Below, one piece after another: positions 35,580 to 44,603 of a DNA stretch of 64,000 nucleotides (position 1 is the stretch's first letter; the number at the start of each line of letters is the position of its first letter). The translations under genes were made by a program, and so were the position numbers. The DNA comes from Acidobacteria subdivision 2 bacterium RH1 MAG20 (lineage in GTDB: Bacteria; Acidobacteriota; Terriglobia; Terriglobales; Acidobacteriaceae), in NCBI GenBank assembly GCA_002197545.1, contig NFUO01000373.1:50075-114074 (forward strand), read 5' to 3'. The notes beneath the pieces were generated by a model that saw only the letters and a program-made list of their open reading frames with translations, was not told where the DNA came from and made no database searches.

Positions 35580-35684
35580 AGTGATATTGCGCGGTTTATG
35601 GCGGGCTTTGTTTAGTTTACCCCGGCCAGCGGGGGACGACCAATGCCCTGCCTTGCTGTGAAACAATGGAGGGTAAGGAGCTTC

Positions 35685-37004
35685 ATGTCTGTAACCCTGG
35701 TTGAAGATAGTGGTTTGACGAGAAATGCCGCCGCCCGGAACATTCGCAAGACCGTTTTGTCGAACGGATTGACGGTGCTGACGGAGGCCATGCCCCATCT
35801 GCGGAGCGTATCGATGGGGGCATGGATCGGGACAGGTTCGCGCGATGAAGAGGCAGCGATCAATGGCGTCTCGCATTTTGTGGAGCATATGGTGTTCAAG
35901 GGGACGACCTCTCGATCTGCCAAGCAGATTGCCCGCGAGGTGGATACCATCGGCGGAAACCTGGACGCCTTCACCGGCAAGGAGATGGTCTGCTTCAACA
36001 TCAAGGTGCTGGATGAGAACGTAACTCCGGCACTGGACGTTCTGGCTGACCTGGTGCTGCACCCGACGTTTACGCCGGAAGAGCTGGCACGCGAGCAGGG
36101 CGTAATTCTGGAAGAGATCAAGATGGACGAAGACAATCCCGACTATCTGGTGCACGAGGTCTTTACCCAGAACTTCTGGAAGAACGACCCGCTGGGACGG
36201 CCGATCCTGGGAACGAAGAAGACGGTTTCGAGCTTCAATCAGCAGATTGTCTTCGATTTTTATGCCAGCCGGTTTACACCGCGGAATATGGTCTTCTCGG
36301 CGGCAGGAAATCTGGAGCATGATGAGTTTGTGGCTCAAGTGGAGCAGCAGTTCAGCTCGCTGGCCGCCAGCAGCGATGGGCATTTGCCGAAGCTGGCGGC
36401 GCCGGTGGCTACTCCGCACATTACGCTGAAGCGGAAGAAGTCGCTGGAGCAGGTGCAGGTCTGCCTGGGGGTTCCAGCGCCGCCGGTGAACCATCCCGAC
36501 CGGTATGGGGTCTACCTGCTGAATACGATGCTGGGCGGCGGGATGAGTTCGCGGCTCTTCCAGACGATTCGCGAGGACCAGGGACTGGCTTACGCCATCT
36601 ACTCGGAGATGAACCCATTTCGGGACACTGGTTCGCTGTGCATCTTTGCGGGAACGGCAATCGATAAGACCGAGAAGGTATTGCAGCTTACGATGCAGGA
36701 GCTGCGGCGTCTGAAAGAAGACACAGTCAGCGAAGGCGAGTTGAAGCGGGCAAAAGACCAGTTGAAGAGCAATATTGTGATTGGACTGGAGAGCTCGGGC
36801 AGCCGGATGGCGAATCTGGCCCGGCAGCAGATGTATTTTGGGCGGTTTTTCGGAGTGGATGAAATTACGCAGGAGATCAATGCCGTGACTCCTGCGGATA
36901 TTCAGGCGCTGGCGCAGCAGCTCTTCCGTCCCGAGGCGATTGCGCTGACGCTGCTGGGAAACCTCGGCGAGATGAACATTAAGCGGGAAGATCTGGCCTG
37001 CTGA
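35685..37004 (+). CDS. M16-family zinc peptidase (processing-peptidase type)
   Basis: A 439-residue metallopeptidase. The inverse zinc motif is HFVEH (H64-x2-E67-H68) within GVSHFVEHMVFKGTTSRSAK, and the later Glu lies in EQGVILEEIKMDEDNPD. The C-terminal M16_C half has GGMSSRLFQTIREDQGLAYA. It resembles the bacterial homologues of mitochondrial processing peptidase beta subunit, which cut short exported peptides. ATG 35685 has TAAGGAG four bases upstream; a start at 35643 adds 14 residues. It is divergent from rlmN. Confidence 0.92.
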   Translation: MSVTLVEDSGLTRNAAARNIRKTVLSNGLTVLTEAMPHLRSVSMGAWIGTGSRDEEAAINGVSHFVEHMVFKGTTSRSAKQIAREVDTIGGNLDAFTGKEMVCFNIKVLDENVTPALDVLADLVLHPTFTPEELAREQGVILEEIKMDEDNPDYLVHEVFTQNFWKNDPLGRPILGTKKTVSSFNQQIVFDFYASRFTPRNMVFSAAGNLEHDEFVAQVEQQFSSLAASSDGHLPKLAAPVATPHITLKRKKSLEQVQVCLGVPAPPVNHPDRYGVYLLNTMLGGGMSSRLFQTIREDQGLAYAIYSEMNPFRDTGSLCIFAGTAIDKTEKVLQLTMQELRRLKEDTVSEGELKRAKDQLKSNIVIGLESSGSRMANLARQQMYFGRFFGVDEITQEINAVTPADIQALAQQLFRPEAIALTLLGNLGEMNIKREDLAC

Positions 37005-37053
37005 GTCTGATAGAGTTTTGTTCGGTGTTGGAATACGGTTGGCCGAGGAATTG

Positions 37054-37581
37054 ATGACGAAGATGACCGCTCTGGAACGGATACGGACAGCACGACGGAC
37101 TGAAGAAGGTTTCACGCTGATTGAACTGCTGATCGTGATGTCAGTGATGCTCATCCTGATGACGCTGGCGATTCCGCAGGTGCTGAAGCTGACGAAACAG
37201 GCGCACGAGACCTCCGCCGTGCAGTCGGTGCGAACGATTGGACAGGCGCAGTTGCAGTACAACTCGGCCTATCCATCCAATGGGTTTGCCTGTTCGCTGG
37301 CGGCCCTCGGGGGAGATACAAAGTCCGGCTCTCCTACGCCGCAGGCTGCCCAGTTGATTGCGCCTGACCTGGCTACCGGACATAAAGCAGGATATTCCTT
37401 CGCGATTACGAATTGCTCGAAGGTGACGATTAACAATCAGGATATGTATACGTCGTATGAGATCACCGCTGTTCCCGATGCGGTTGGGAAGACCGGCGAT
37501 AAAGGCTTCTGCTCCGACGAAAACAACACCGTCCGCCAAGACCCCACCGGTGGAACGAACTGCACGCAGCCCATCCAGTGA
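37054..37581 (+). CDS. Type IV pilin-like protein
   Basis: A 175-residue protein with a prepilin peptidase site G19|F20 and TLIELLIVMSVMLILMTLAI, Glu +5 at E24. The C-terminal part has cysteines (NTVRQDPTGGTNCTQPIQ, GFCSDENN), suggesting a disulfide loop as in pilins. GAGGAA lies just before ATG 37054. It follows the M16 gene by 49 bases, and its stop overlaps the lolA start as TGATG. No other pilus gene is near. It could be a major pilin or a minor pseudopilin. Confidence 0.82.
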   Translation: MTKMTALERIRTARRTEEGFTLIELLIVMSVMLILMTLAIPQVLKLTKQAHETSAVQSVRTIGQAQLQYNSAYPSNGFACSLAALGGDTKSGSPTPQAAQLIAPDLATGHKAGYSFAITNCSKVTINNQDMYTSYEITAVPDAVGKTGDKGFCSDENNTVRQDPTGGTNCTQPIQ

Positions 37582-38216
37582 TGCTGAAGAAGACCGTTCT
37601 GCTGATCTTCGCCTGCTGCGCGACGCACCTGTTTGCCCAAAATAGTGCCGAGCTGATTCGCAAGGTGGACGACCACTACAACCATCTGACTTCGCTGCGC
37701 GCCCATTACGTCGAACACTACGCCGGCATGGGAATGGACCGGACTGAATCGGGTACGTTGCTGCTGAAGAAGCCCGGCCGAATGCGGTGGAGCTACGAAA
37801 AACCATTGGGCAAGGTCTTCGTGCTCGATGGCAAGTACGCGTGGTTTTATACCCCGGGAGACACGCAGGCCCAGCGAGTTGCGGCGAAGGAGCTGGACGA
37901 TCTGCGGTCTCCGTTGCGGTTTTTGCTAGGACATACGCAACTTCAAAAAGAACTGGACAATCTGGCAGTCACGCCCAAGGGCACGGGCTTCCGGATTATG
38001 GGCGTTCCCAAGGGCATGGCTCAGCGCGTAAAACTGCTGACTCTGGAAGTGACTGCTGCGGGGACCATTGAACGGATGCGGCTGGAAGAGGTGGATGGCG
38101 CCGTGACGGAGTTTGCTTTCACCGCAATCGAAGAGAATGTTCTGGTGAAGAACGAGGAATTCGTATTCCATCCTCCGGCTGGAGTAGTCATAGTGAATGG
38201 GCTTCCACCAATTTAG
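37581..38216 (+). CDS. lolA: Outer-membrane lipoprotein carrier protein LolA
   Basis: A 211-residue periplasmic chaperone of the LolA family that moves lipoproteins from the inner to the outer membrane. It has a signal peptide (MLKKTVLLIFACCATHLFA|Q), the family segments LLLKKPGRMRWSYEKP and VFVLDGKYAWFYTPGDTQAQ, and an intact central beta-sheet pattern. The ATG at 37581 is reached by TGATG overlap with the preceding pilin gene, so translation is coupled. The Lol partners are not in this window. Confidence 0.88.
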   Translation: MLKKTVLLIFACCATHLFAQNSAELIRKVDDHYNHLTSLRAHYVEHYAGMGMDRTESGTLLLKKPGRMRWSYEKPLGKVFVLDGKYAWFYTPGDTQAQRVAAKELDDLRSPLRFLLGHTQLQKELDNLAVTPKGTGFRIMGVPKGMAQRVKLLTLEVTAAGTIERMRLEEVDGAVTEFAFTAIEENVLVKNEEFVFHPPAGVVIVNGLPPI

Positions 38217-38353
38217 GCGTTGTTGGCTGGTTACCCAGGTTGATGTGACTCAGGGCCGCGGTGCCGGATTGTAAAATTAGGTTAACTTCAGAGTGATTGA
38301 ATCAATCTTGCGCCAATGTTGTGCGCGGAAAAGTTGAGTGTCCTTTAGGCAAT

Positions 38354-39079
38354 ATGAGCAATACCCTTTTAGCCAATCGTCTCAGTACCGCCGAGTTTCA
38401 TGCGGCCGTGTATGAGTTGTCCCCATCTGTTGCCGTCTTCGACTGCGACGGAACCCTGTGGTCTGGCGATGCCGGATCTTCGTTTATGAACTGGACCATC
38501 GAGACTGGGCTGGTCTCACGCGAGGCCACCGACTGGATCGATGGACGATATCGCGGCTACAAGCGGGGCGAAGTGTCCGAGGTAGCCATCTGCGGCGAGA
38601 TGGTGCAGCTCTATCAGGGACTGCGCGAGGAAGAGATGCGCAGAGCAGCACACAAGTTTTTTGAAAGCAAGATCGAGCCGAACATCTTTCCCGAGATGCT
38701 GGAACTGATGGCCGAACTCCGGCGCAAGGGTGTGGATATCTGGGCCGTCAGTTCGACGTGCGACTGGGTCATTGAAGCAGGTATGCGTCGCTTCGAGATT
38801 CCTGCGAATCGGGTGCTGGCAGCTTGCGTAACCGTGCGTGAGGGGCTGGTGACCGACATGATCTGCGATGTGCCCACTGATGAAGGCAAAGTCGCGGCAC
38901 TGGCCCGCGTGGGGGTTACGGCTCCCGATGCTGTATTCGGCAACTCGGTGCATGACGCAGCCATGCTGGCCATTGCGCGTCGGGCATTTCCGGTCAATCC
39001 AACTCCGGCGCTCGTGGAGCGAAGTGTAGCCGAGGGATGGCCCGTTTATTACCCCGCTTCGGTGGCTAAAATCAGCTAA
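38354..39079 (+). CDS. HAD-superfamily phosphatase (SerB-like)
   Basis: A 241-residue HAD-IB phosphatase. Motif I is VAVFDCDGTLWSGDA with D30 and D32. The cap region is helical (EEMRRAAHKFFESKIEPNIF), motif II lies in WAVSSTCDWV, and the final motif is FGNSVHDAAML. This is the phosphoserine-phosphatase-like group, though the exact substrate is uncertain. ATG 38354 follows a weak AGG box; an upstream frame from 38297 is not convincing. It is separated from lolA by 137 bases. Confidence 0.83.
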   Translation: MSNTLLANRLSTAEFHAAVYELSPSVAVFDCDGTLWSGDAGSSFMNWTIETGLVSREATDWIDGRYRGYKRGEVSEVAICGEMVQLYQGLREEEMRRAAHKFFESKIEPNIFPEMLELMAELRRKGVDIWAVSSTCDWVIEAGMRRFEIPANRVLAACVTVREGLVTDMICDVPTDEGKVAALARVGVTAPDAVFGNSVHDAAMLAIARRAFPVNPTPALVERSVAEGWPVYYPASVAKIS

Positions 39080-39129
39080 ATACAGCGAGCGAAGCCTTTA
39101 GGCACCGCAGGCGTCTAAACTGTAGTTAG

Positions 39130-39591
39130 GTGAAAGATCCGATTCGTAAGCTGGACGAACGTATAGAGACGGCGGCACAGAGGCCCTTGCGGCTTGTGGT
39201 GGCGGCGCTGATTCTGCGTGAGGGCGCAGGCGGTACAGAAGTGTTTATCTGCCAGCGCAAGCCCGACCAACCGATGAGCCTGAAGTGGGAGTTCCCCGGC
39301 GGAAAGATTGAGCCCGGCGAAGGGCCGGAAGAGGCCCTGGTACGCGAGCTGAACGAAGAGTTGGGGATTTCAGCCGTCATCGGTCAGCGGGTGGCGCAGA
39401 TTCGCCACAAATACCGCAATGGCGGTGCGGTCGATCTTCAGTTTTTTGTGGTGAAGGAGTTTCATGGACCGCTGGAGAACCGGATCTTCAATGACATGCG
39501 CTGGGCTCCGCTGGAAACTTTGCCGAAGTATGACTTTCTGGCGGCGGACCTGGGGCTGATCCGAGACCTGTCCGAAGGCAAGTTACTTTAA
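39130..39591 (+). CDS. Nudix hydrolase, MutT-like
   Basis: A 153-residue Nudix enzyme. The Nudix box is complete: GKIEPGEGPEEALVRELNEE with LGI after it, matching GX5EX7REUXEEXGU. Upstream is LILREGAGGTEVFICQRKPD, downstream the aromatic VDLQFFVVKEF and MRWAPLETLPKYDFL. It resembles MutT (8-oxo-dGTP clearance), but other nucleoside diphosphate substrates are possible. It starts with GTG 39130 about 50 bases after the HAD gene. Confidence 0.88.
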   Translation: MKDPIRKLDERIETAAQRPLRLVVAALILREGAGGTEVFICQRKPDQPMSLKWEFPGGKIEPGEGPEEALVRELNEELGISAVIGQRVAQIRHKYRNGGAVDLQFFVVKEFHGPLENRIFNDMRWAPLETLPKYDFLAADLGLIRDLSEGKLL

Positions 39592-39596
39592 AAGTT

Positions 39597-39625
39597 AACA
39601 CCGATCTGCACCGATGACACCGATT
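39597..39625 (-). repeat. Dispersed ATCGGTG repeat, copy 3
   Basis: Reverse complement of AATCGGTGTCATCGGTGCAG with ATCGGTGTT after it. Three ATCGGTG-type units are nearly perfect. It lies right after the Nudix stop, in the convergent gap before the Nramp gene. A further, more degenerate unit follows at about 39652-39680. Confidence 0.7.
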
Positions 39626-39690
39626 AAAACTTCATTCGGCCATGGATCTTCGCGGATGACACGGATCAAAAACCGATTAAAGACATTTCG

Positions 39691-40941
39691 TTAGGTGTGG
39701 AAACCGTTCCAGATCATCACTGCGGATAGCACAATCACGATGATGGTCGTGAGCCACGCAGCAACATTAAACCAGCGAGCATTGGTGTGTTTCTCCATGA
39801 GTTCGTGCTTGTTGATGAGGCGCAGCATGAAGATCAGCACGATGGGCAGAAGGACGCCGTTCAGGACCTGCGACAGAATGCTGAACTTAACCAGCGGAAA
39901 GTTCGGGATAAGGACAATGCCAGCTGCGGCTGCAAGAAGCAGCGAATAGAACCAGTAAAAAAAGCGAGCTTCCTTGAAGCTCTTGTCGAGGCCGCTCTCA
40001 AGTCCGAGACCTTCACAAACCGTATAAGCAGTCGAGAGTGGAAGGATCGACGCCGCAAAGAGCGAGGCGTTGAAAAGCCCAGCGGCAAAGAGAATAAAGG
40101 CATACTGGCCGGCAAGCGGCTTCATGGCACCGGCGGCGTCGGCTGGGTCAGCGATGTTGCGGATGCCATGAGTAAAGAGGGTGGCAGCGCAGGCCACGAC
40201 GATGAACCAGGCGACCAGGTCGGTGAAGAAGGACCCGACGATGACATCAAGCCGCGATGCCTTGTACTGGCGGACTGTAATTCCCTTTTCGACGATGGAG
40301 GACTGCAGATAAAACTGCATCCACGGACTAATGGTGGTGCCAATGATGCCGACGGTCATATAGATGTATAGCTTGTCGTGCCACACGCCGCGGGCAGGCA
40401 GCTTGACGGTCTCGACCAGTGCGAGATGCCAGTTCGGGCCGCTGAGCACGCCAGCCACGATGTAAGCGATGTAGAAGACGCTAGCGATAAGGAAGACTTT
40501 TTCGACGCTTTTATAGTCTCCTTTGACCACGAGTATCCAGACCAGGAAGGCGCAGGCGGGAACGCTGGCGTACTTGCTGATGTGGAAGAGTTGCATACTC
40601 CCCGCGATGCCTGAGAACTCGGCGATAACATTGCCGAAGTTGACGATGACCAGCAGGACCATCATCACAAAGGTCATGCGCAGGCCAAACTCTTCGCGGA
40701 TGAGATCGCTGAGGCCCTTGCCCGTGACCACGCCCATGCGCGCGCACATCTCCTGCACGATGATGAGCGCGAGGGTAATGGGGATCATCGTCCAGAGCAG
40801 GGTGTAGCCGTACTGCGCCCCTGCCTGGGAGTAGGTGAGAATGCCGCCTGCGTCGTTATCGACATTGGCGGTGATAAAGCCGGGACCAAGCACGGCCAAA
40901 AAGAGGATGAGGCTCGTTCTCCATCTGCGCCACGATGTCAT
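39691..40941 (-). CDS. Nramp-family divalent-metal transporter-like protein
   Basis: A 416-residue membrane protein with about 11 hydrophobic segments. Helix 1 (GPGFITANVDNDAGGILTYS) lacks the canonical DPGN of MntH/Nramp, showing DNDAGG; helix 6 (IIGTTISPWMQFYLQSSIVE) lacks the MPH motif. It therefore belongs to a divergent Nramp branch whose metal may not be Mn or Fe; Mg2+ is possible by analogy with Nramp-related Mg transporters. The ATG overlaps the aldo/keto reductase stop by four bases (ATGA). A soluble MgtE_N/CBS protein is encoded 3.7 kb upstream on the same strand. Confidence 0.82.
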   Translation of the reverse strand: MTSWRRWRTSLILFLAVLGPGFITANVDNDAGGILTYSQAGAQYGYTLLWTMIPITLALIIVQEMCARMGVVTGKGLSDLIREEFGLRMTFVMMVLLVIVNFGNVIAEFSGIAGSMQLFHISKYASVPACAFLVWILVVKGDYKSVEKVFLIASVFYIAYIVAGVLSGPNWHLALVETVKLPARGVWHDKLYIYMTVGIIGTTISPWMQFYLQSSIVEKGITVRQYKASRLDVIVGSFFTDLVAWFIVVACAATLFTHGIRNIADPADAAGAMKPLAGQYAFILFAAGLFNASLFAASILPLSTAYTVCEGLGLESGLDKSFKEARFFYWFYSLLLAAAAGIVLIPNFPLVKFSILSQVLNGVLLPIVLIFMLRLINKHELMEKHTNARWFNVAAWLTTIIVIVLSAVMIWNGFHT

Positions 40942-41930
40942 CGCGTTTCTGCTCCTGCGTCATGCAGAAGCAGATTCTGCTCGGACTGCACCAGGTCGTA
41001 GAACTTTTGCGCGGGCCATTCGAGCGCTGCGTCGCCGGCGACGCGGACATTTTCCTGAATGTGCTGCGGTTTTTTCGACGAGAAGAGAACGACGCTGGCT
41101 GGATTCATGACGAGTGCGGCTTTGAGCATGAGGTTGGCCAGTTGCGCACGGTCGCTAAGGTCGGCGCCAACCTGCTCCGACCAGCGTTGGCAGATGGCGG
41201 TCTCCTTCGTCAGCGCATTGTACAGCGAGCGAAAATTCTCCGTGAGGGCGCGGTGATGAATGCGGAAAGGGCCGCCGGGCGGAACAGGCGCGTCAAGGAC
41301 CGACCACTCGTATTGCAGCGTGCGGCAATATGCTGGGCGTGAAGCGAGAAGATCGCCGAGCTTGACGGCTTCGCTGCCGATGCCGAAAGTCCCGATGGTG
41401 CCATCGGCGACTTTGTCTTCGAGGAGACGAAGAAGTCCGTCGTCCTGAAGGTCCGACGCTTCCACCTCGTGCAAGAGCCAGATGTCAATATGGCTCGTAC
41501 GCAGAGCAGCCAAGCTGCGTTCTAGGGAAGCCTTTGCCTGAGCGGGGGTGAAGGATACCCTTTCATCGTTATGCGTGGCCGCGCGGGCCACTCCAGAAAG
41601 CCTTTGCTTGAGTCCGGGGAGGCGCTTAATCAAAGGGCCGGCAAAGCTGCGCGCGATGCCGATGAAAGATGAGTTTTTAGGAGGAGCGATACCGTATTTT
41701 GTCGTAACGGTGACATCGCCGGAATGCCGCTGCATGAATTCACCCAGACAACTCTCTGCCTCGCCGTAGCCATACATCGGGGCGACATCGAAGTGCCGGA
41801 TACCAGCGTCGAAGGCACTTTCGAGGACAGCCAGAGAGTCGCGACGTCCCATCGCTCCCATCAGGGTGGAGCAGCCGAAGCCGAGTCGAGTGGCCTGGCG
41901 GCCGGAACTTCCCAGTGCGATCTTGTCCAT
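40938..41930 (-). CDS. Aldo/keto reductase
   Basis: A 330-residue (beta/alpha)8 NADPH oxidoreductase. The catalytic tetrad is visible as D48, Y53 (HFDVAPMYGYGEAES), K78 (VTTKYG) and H154 (DIWLLHEV). Residues about 200-260 match the usual barrel strands less well, and the C-terminus is typical (VVLFSSKKPQHIQENVR). It is the third of four tightly packed genes; it starts 30 bases after the GMC gene and overlaps Nramp by four bases. The substrate is unknown; the neighbours suggest a sugar aldehyde or ketone. Confidence 0.88.
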   Translation of the reverse strand: MDKIALGSSGRQATRLGFGCSTLMGAMGRRDSLAVLESAFDAGIRHFDVAPMYGYGEAESCLGEFMQRHSGDVTVTTKYGIAPPKNSSFIGIARSFAGPLIKRLPGLKQRLSGVARAATHNDERVSFTPAQAKASLERSLAALRTSHIDIWLLHEVEASDLQDDGLLRLLEDKVADGTIGTFGIGSEAVKLGDLLASRPAYCRTLQYEWSVLDAPVPPGGPFRIHHRALTENFRSLYNALTKETAICQRWSEQVGADLSDRAQLANLMLKAALVMNPASVVLFSSKKPQHIQENVRVAGDAALEWPAQKFYDLVQSEQNLLLHDAGAETR

Positions 41931-41960
41931 TCTGTCTCCTGCGGAATGCTGTGTCTCAGG

Positions 41961-43505
41961 CTAACCCAAATATTGCCCAAGCCTGACAGCCAGCGCGAGG
42001 ATGGTGTGGGTTGGGTTCGAGAAACCTGACGTTGGAAAGACCGCGCTGCTGCAGATATAGGCATTGTTGAGGCAGTGAAGGCGGAGATTGGGATCGACGA
42101 CGCCATCCGCCGGCGAGACGGACATGCGCATTCCTCCCATGTGGTGGTTGCTGTCGTCGCAACGCTCGATAAAATCGAGATTATTGGAGAAGAGATCCTC
42201 GTCTGGATGGATACGAGCCACGCCTGCCAGAGACTTTGTGGCTATCCGGACGTATTGCCGTATGCTGGCAAGCTCTTTTTCGGAGATCTGCCAGTTGAGG
42301 CGAGTACGTAGAAGACCAAGAGCGTCGCGGGTATCGGTCAGCGTGATACTGCTTTGCGACGTTGGCTCCTGCTCGCAGTGGACTCGAAGGAAAATGCGGG
42401 CATCGGCCGGATTGTAGGCACGGTTCTGGATCTTGTAGCGCAGCGCCTGTCGGGCAATGAGCGGAAGATGGCGGGCGGTGAAGCTAAGGTCTGCTGCACC
42501 AAGATCGCTTATGTTGCCGCGTAAGAGTTTTTTTGCGATTGTCTTCAACTGCGCGAGGGTTTCATCGGCATCGCTGACGAAAGCCATGGTGGCGGCAACG
42601 TTGAGCGTACCGTGCGCAGCCTGTTCGGCGGCGGCAAGGCGCAACTTTGGATGGTATTTGAAGCCTCGGCTGAAGACGTTGTCGAACATTTGGTGAAAGC
42701 GTTTGGCGTGGATCGGCTCTACGGTTGCCGCGTTGCAGTCGATGTGGTCCTGAAAGTGTTTGCCAAGGAGCCCGGAGTTGTTCCACGGGAGGCCAGCCTC
42801 CCTCGGTTGAAGAAAAAAGCGTGAGCTTTCTATCCCGCCAAGACAAAAGACGAACTGTGAAGCGTGAAAGACCGCCTCCCTACCGGAGAGAGTACGGCAG
42901 CGGACGCCGCGCATCTTTTCACCTTCGAGCAGTGGCTCAACGGCATTGGCGTGCAGCCAGAGGGTGAAGCCCGCATCTTCTTCGATGGACTTGCGATGCA
43001 GCCTGGCAAAGTTGGGTTCTGGGCACCAGCGCGAGAAGTAGGGTTCGAGACTGGGCAAGACAGGCGGCGTTTCGCCGATCTCGCGCCAAACTGCCTCATC
43101 TTGACGCATGACTTTTGCCAGACCCTCGAACTCAAGGGCACGTTCGTAGAAGGCCGTAAGCTCGCTCTTCGGAAAAGGCCAGCCGCTGCCGTCGATCCTC
43201 GGGCGCTGCTCAAAATCCAGAGCGTCAAGTTCAAGAATCTGCCCACCCCATTTGTTTGTCGTGCCTCCCTTCGCGCGGAAGCGTCCCGTGTGAATGCCAC
43301 GATGCTGGAGGCCTGTAAGTTCACTGAGGTATGGATCTTGCGACTCCTTCTCGATCTCACTTCCGCCGCCTTCGAGAAGAAGAACGCTTTTACCGCGGCG
43401 CGCCAGGTCTACTGCAAGCACGATGCCCGCGGCGCCCGCGCCGACAATACAGATATCCGCGACAGTGGCAGCTTCGGGTTGGGACTGGAGCAGATCACGG
43501 ATCAT
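41961..43505 (-). CDS. GMC-family FAD oxidoreductase
   Basis: A 514-residue glucose-methanol-choline type flavoprotein. The N-terminal dinucleotide motif is CIVGAGAAGIVLAVDLARRG; the second family region is GRFRAKGGTTNKWGGQ. The C-terminal active-site region has SNHHMGGMRMS, the His likely catalytic, and the final FAD segment VFPTSGFSNPTHTILALAVR. It is likely to oxidise a sugar or polyol hydroxyl. The start overlaps the upstream CgeB-like gene by four bases (ATGA), so the proteins are made together. Confidence 0.88.
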   Translation of the reverse strand: MIRDLLQSQPEAATVADICIVGAGAAGIVLAVDLARRGKSVLLLEGGGSEIEKESQDPYLSELTGLQHRGIHTGRFRAKGGTTNKWGGQILELDALDFEQRPRIDGSGWPFPKSELTAFYERALEFEGLAKVMRQDEAVWREIGETPPVLPSLEPYFSRWCPEPNFARLHRKSIEEDAGFTLWLHANAVEPLLEGEKMRGVRCRTLSGREAVFHASQFVFCLGGIESSRFFLQPREAGLPWNNSGLLGKHFQDHIDCNAATVEPIHAKRFHQMFDNVFSRGFKYHPKLRLAAAEQAAHGTLNVAATMAFVSDADETLAQLKTIAKKLLRGNISDLGAADLSFTARHLPLIARQALRYKIQNRAYNPADARIFLRVHCEQEPTSQSSITLTDTRDALGLLRTRLNWQISEKELASIRQYVRIATKSLAGVARIHPDEDLFSNNLDFIERCDDSNHHMGGMRMSVSPADGVVDPNLRLHCLNNAYICSSAVFPTSGFSNPTHTILALAVRLGQYLG

Positions 43506-44566
43506 AGAGTGCCCTCCATGCCTTTCCGCATTCTCTGGACGATATGCTGGGCACGTTCGATGACGAGGCTTACCTGGCGATCATTGTGGTATCCATCCCG
43601 GACTGCCCGCGCGCGGCCGGCGGCGGCGATGCGCGTGCGCGCAGCTTCGTCCGGCAGGTAGCGGCGGATTTTTTCGACGCACTCTTCCATGGTCGAAAAG
43701 AAAACAGCTTCCTCGTCTTCAAGGAAACGCTGCATGTGGCCCTCGGACCGCTCAGCGAGCAGGAAGCCACCACAGCCAGCGATCTCAAAACTCTTGTGAA
43801 CAAACTCATCCTGATTAGAGTGAGTGATGAAGCTGAGATTGATTTGAGACTTCCAGATACCCTCCCTGTATTCGTCCCGGTATAGCTCACCATTGCCGCG
43901 ATAGATAGCCGCGACAGCCTCTGCGCCCAGAGCAGGCTTCCAGACGAGGCCGCCGGAGACGCTGACCGGAAGCCCAAACTCTTTCCAAAGCCGCTTGAGA
44001 AACTCTGCGCGTTGATCGTAAGGCGTTCCAATAAAGGAGACGCCGCGGTCGCGATTCGCATCCGACCAGATGGCTGGCGGAGGAAAGTGGATCGTAGGTT
44101 CGTAGGCGGTCTGGATCTTAATAACGTCGCGCGCGCCACGCTGGCGGTAGTCGAGGATATTTTTGTCGCGCTGCACAACGTGGAGATCGTAATGCGGAAT
44201 GTCCCTCATGTAGAGGCGCCAGCCGGGGTCCTGCCGCGTGCCGAAAGGGTTGTCGATCATATAGCTGACGGTTGCAATGCCCATAGCTCTCATGCGATCG
44301 AGCGTCTCTGGACGCACCGACAGTAGCTTGTCCGTCCATAGAAGATCAGGCTTCTCGGCGGCAGCAATCTGCAGAAGGTCACGGTTGAGGCGGTTGACCA
44401 TGGGACCGGCAACAAGGCGCAAAGCCACTTTGTTGACCAGCGAGTTCTGGAACATATAGGAATAAGAATTGAAGGGAATGACCTGATGGCCGAGTCGTTC
44501 CAGCGCCCACAGGCGATGGAGCGAGGTATCGTTGGGCGTGAGACCGGCGACATAGAGAATCTTCAT
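43502..44566 (-). CDS. CgeB-like glycosyltransferase
   Basis: A 354-residue protein of the CgeB/DUF3880-like glycosyltransferase group. Features are a Rossmann-type N-terminus (MKILYVAGLTPNDTSLHRLW), DLLWTDKLLSV, MIDNPFGTRQDPGW and the C-terminal SQINLSFITHSNQDEFVHKS with FEIAGCGGFLLAERSEG, where Glu residues act in the donor site of this clan. It heads the four-gene block with GMC, aldo/keto reductase and Nramp. It probably modifies a cell-surface or exopolysaccharide. Confidence 0.82.
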   Translation of the reverse strand: MKILYVAGLTPNDTSLHRLWALERLGHQVIPFNSYSYMFQNSLVNKVALRLVAGPMVNRLNRDLLQIAAAEKPDLLWTDKLLSVRPETLDRMRAMGIATVSYMIDNPFGTRQDPGWRLYMRDIPHYDLHVVQRDKNILDYRQRGARDVIKIQTAYEPTIHFPPPAIWSDANRDRGVSFIGTPYDQRAEFLKRLWKEFGLPVSVSGGLVWKPALGAEAVAAIYRGNGELYRDEYREGIWKSQINLSFITHSNQDEFVHKSFEIAGCGGFLLAERSEGHMQRFLEDEEAVFFSTMEECVEKIRRYLPDEAARTRIAAAGRARAVRDGYHNDRQVSLVIERAQHIVQRMRKGMEGTL

Positions 44567-44603
44567 TGAAAACAGGGTTTCCTGATATTGGCTTTTCTAT
44601 ATT

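Noticed and set aside
35580..37262. Upstream continuation of the rlmN frame for 560 codons
   Set aside because: It runs antisense to the M16 peptidase gene; the ATG at 35579 starts the RlmN-like sequence, so the extension is not coding.
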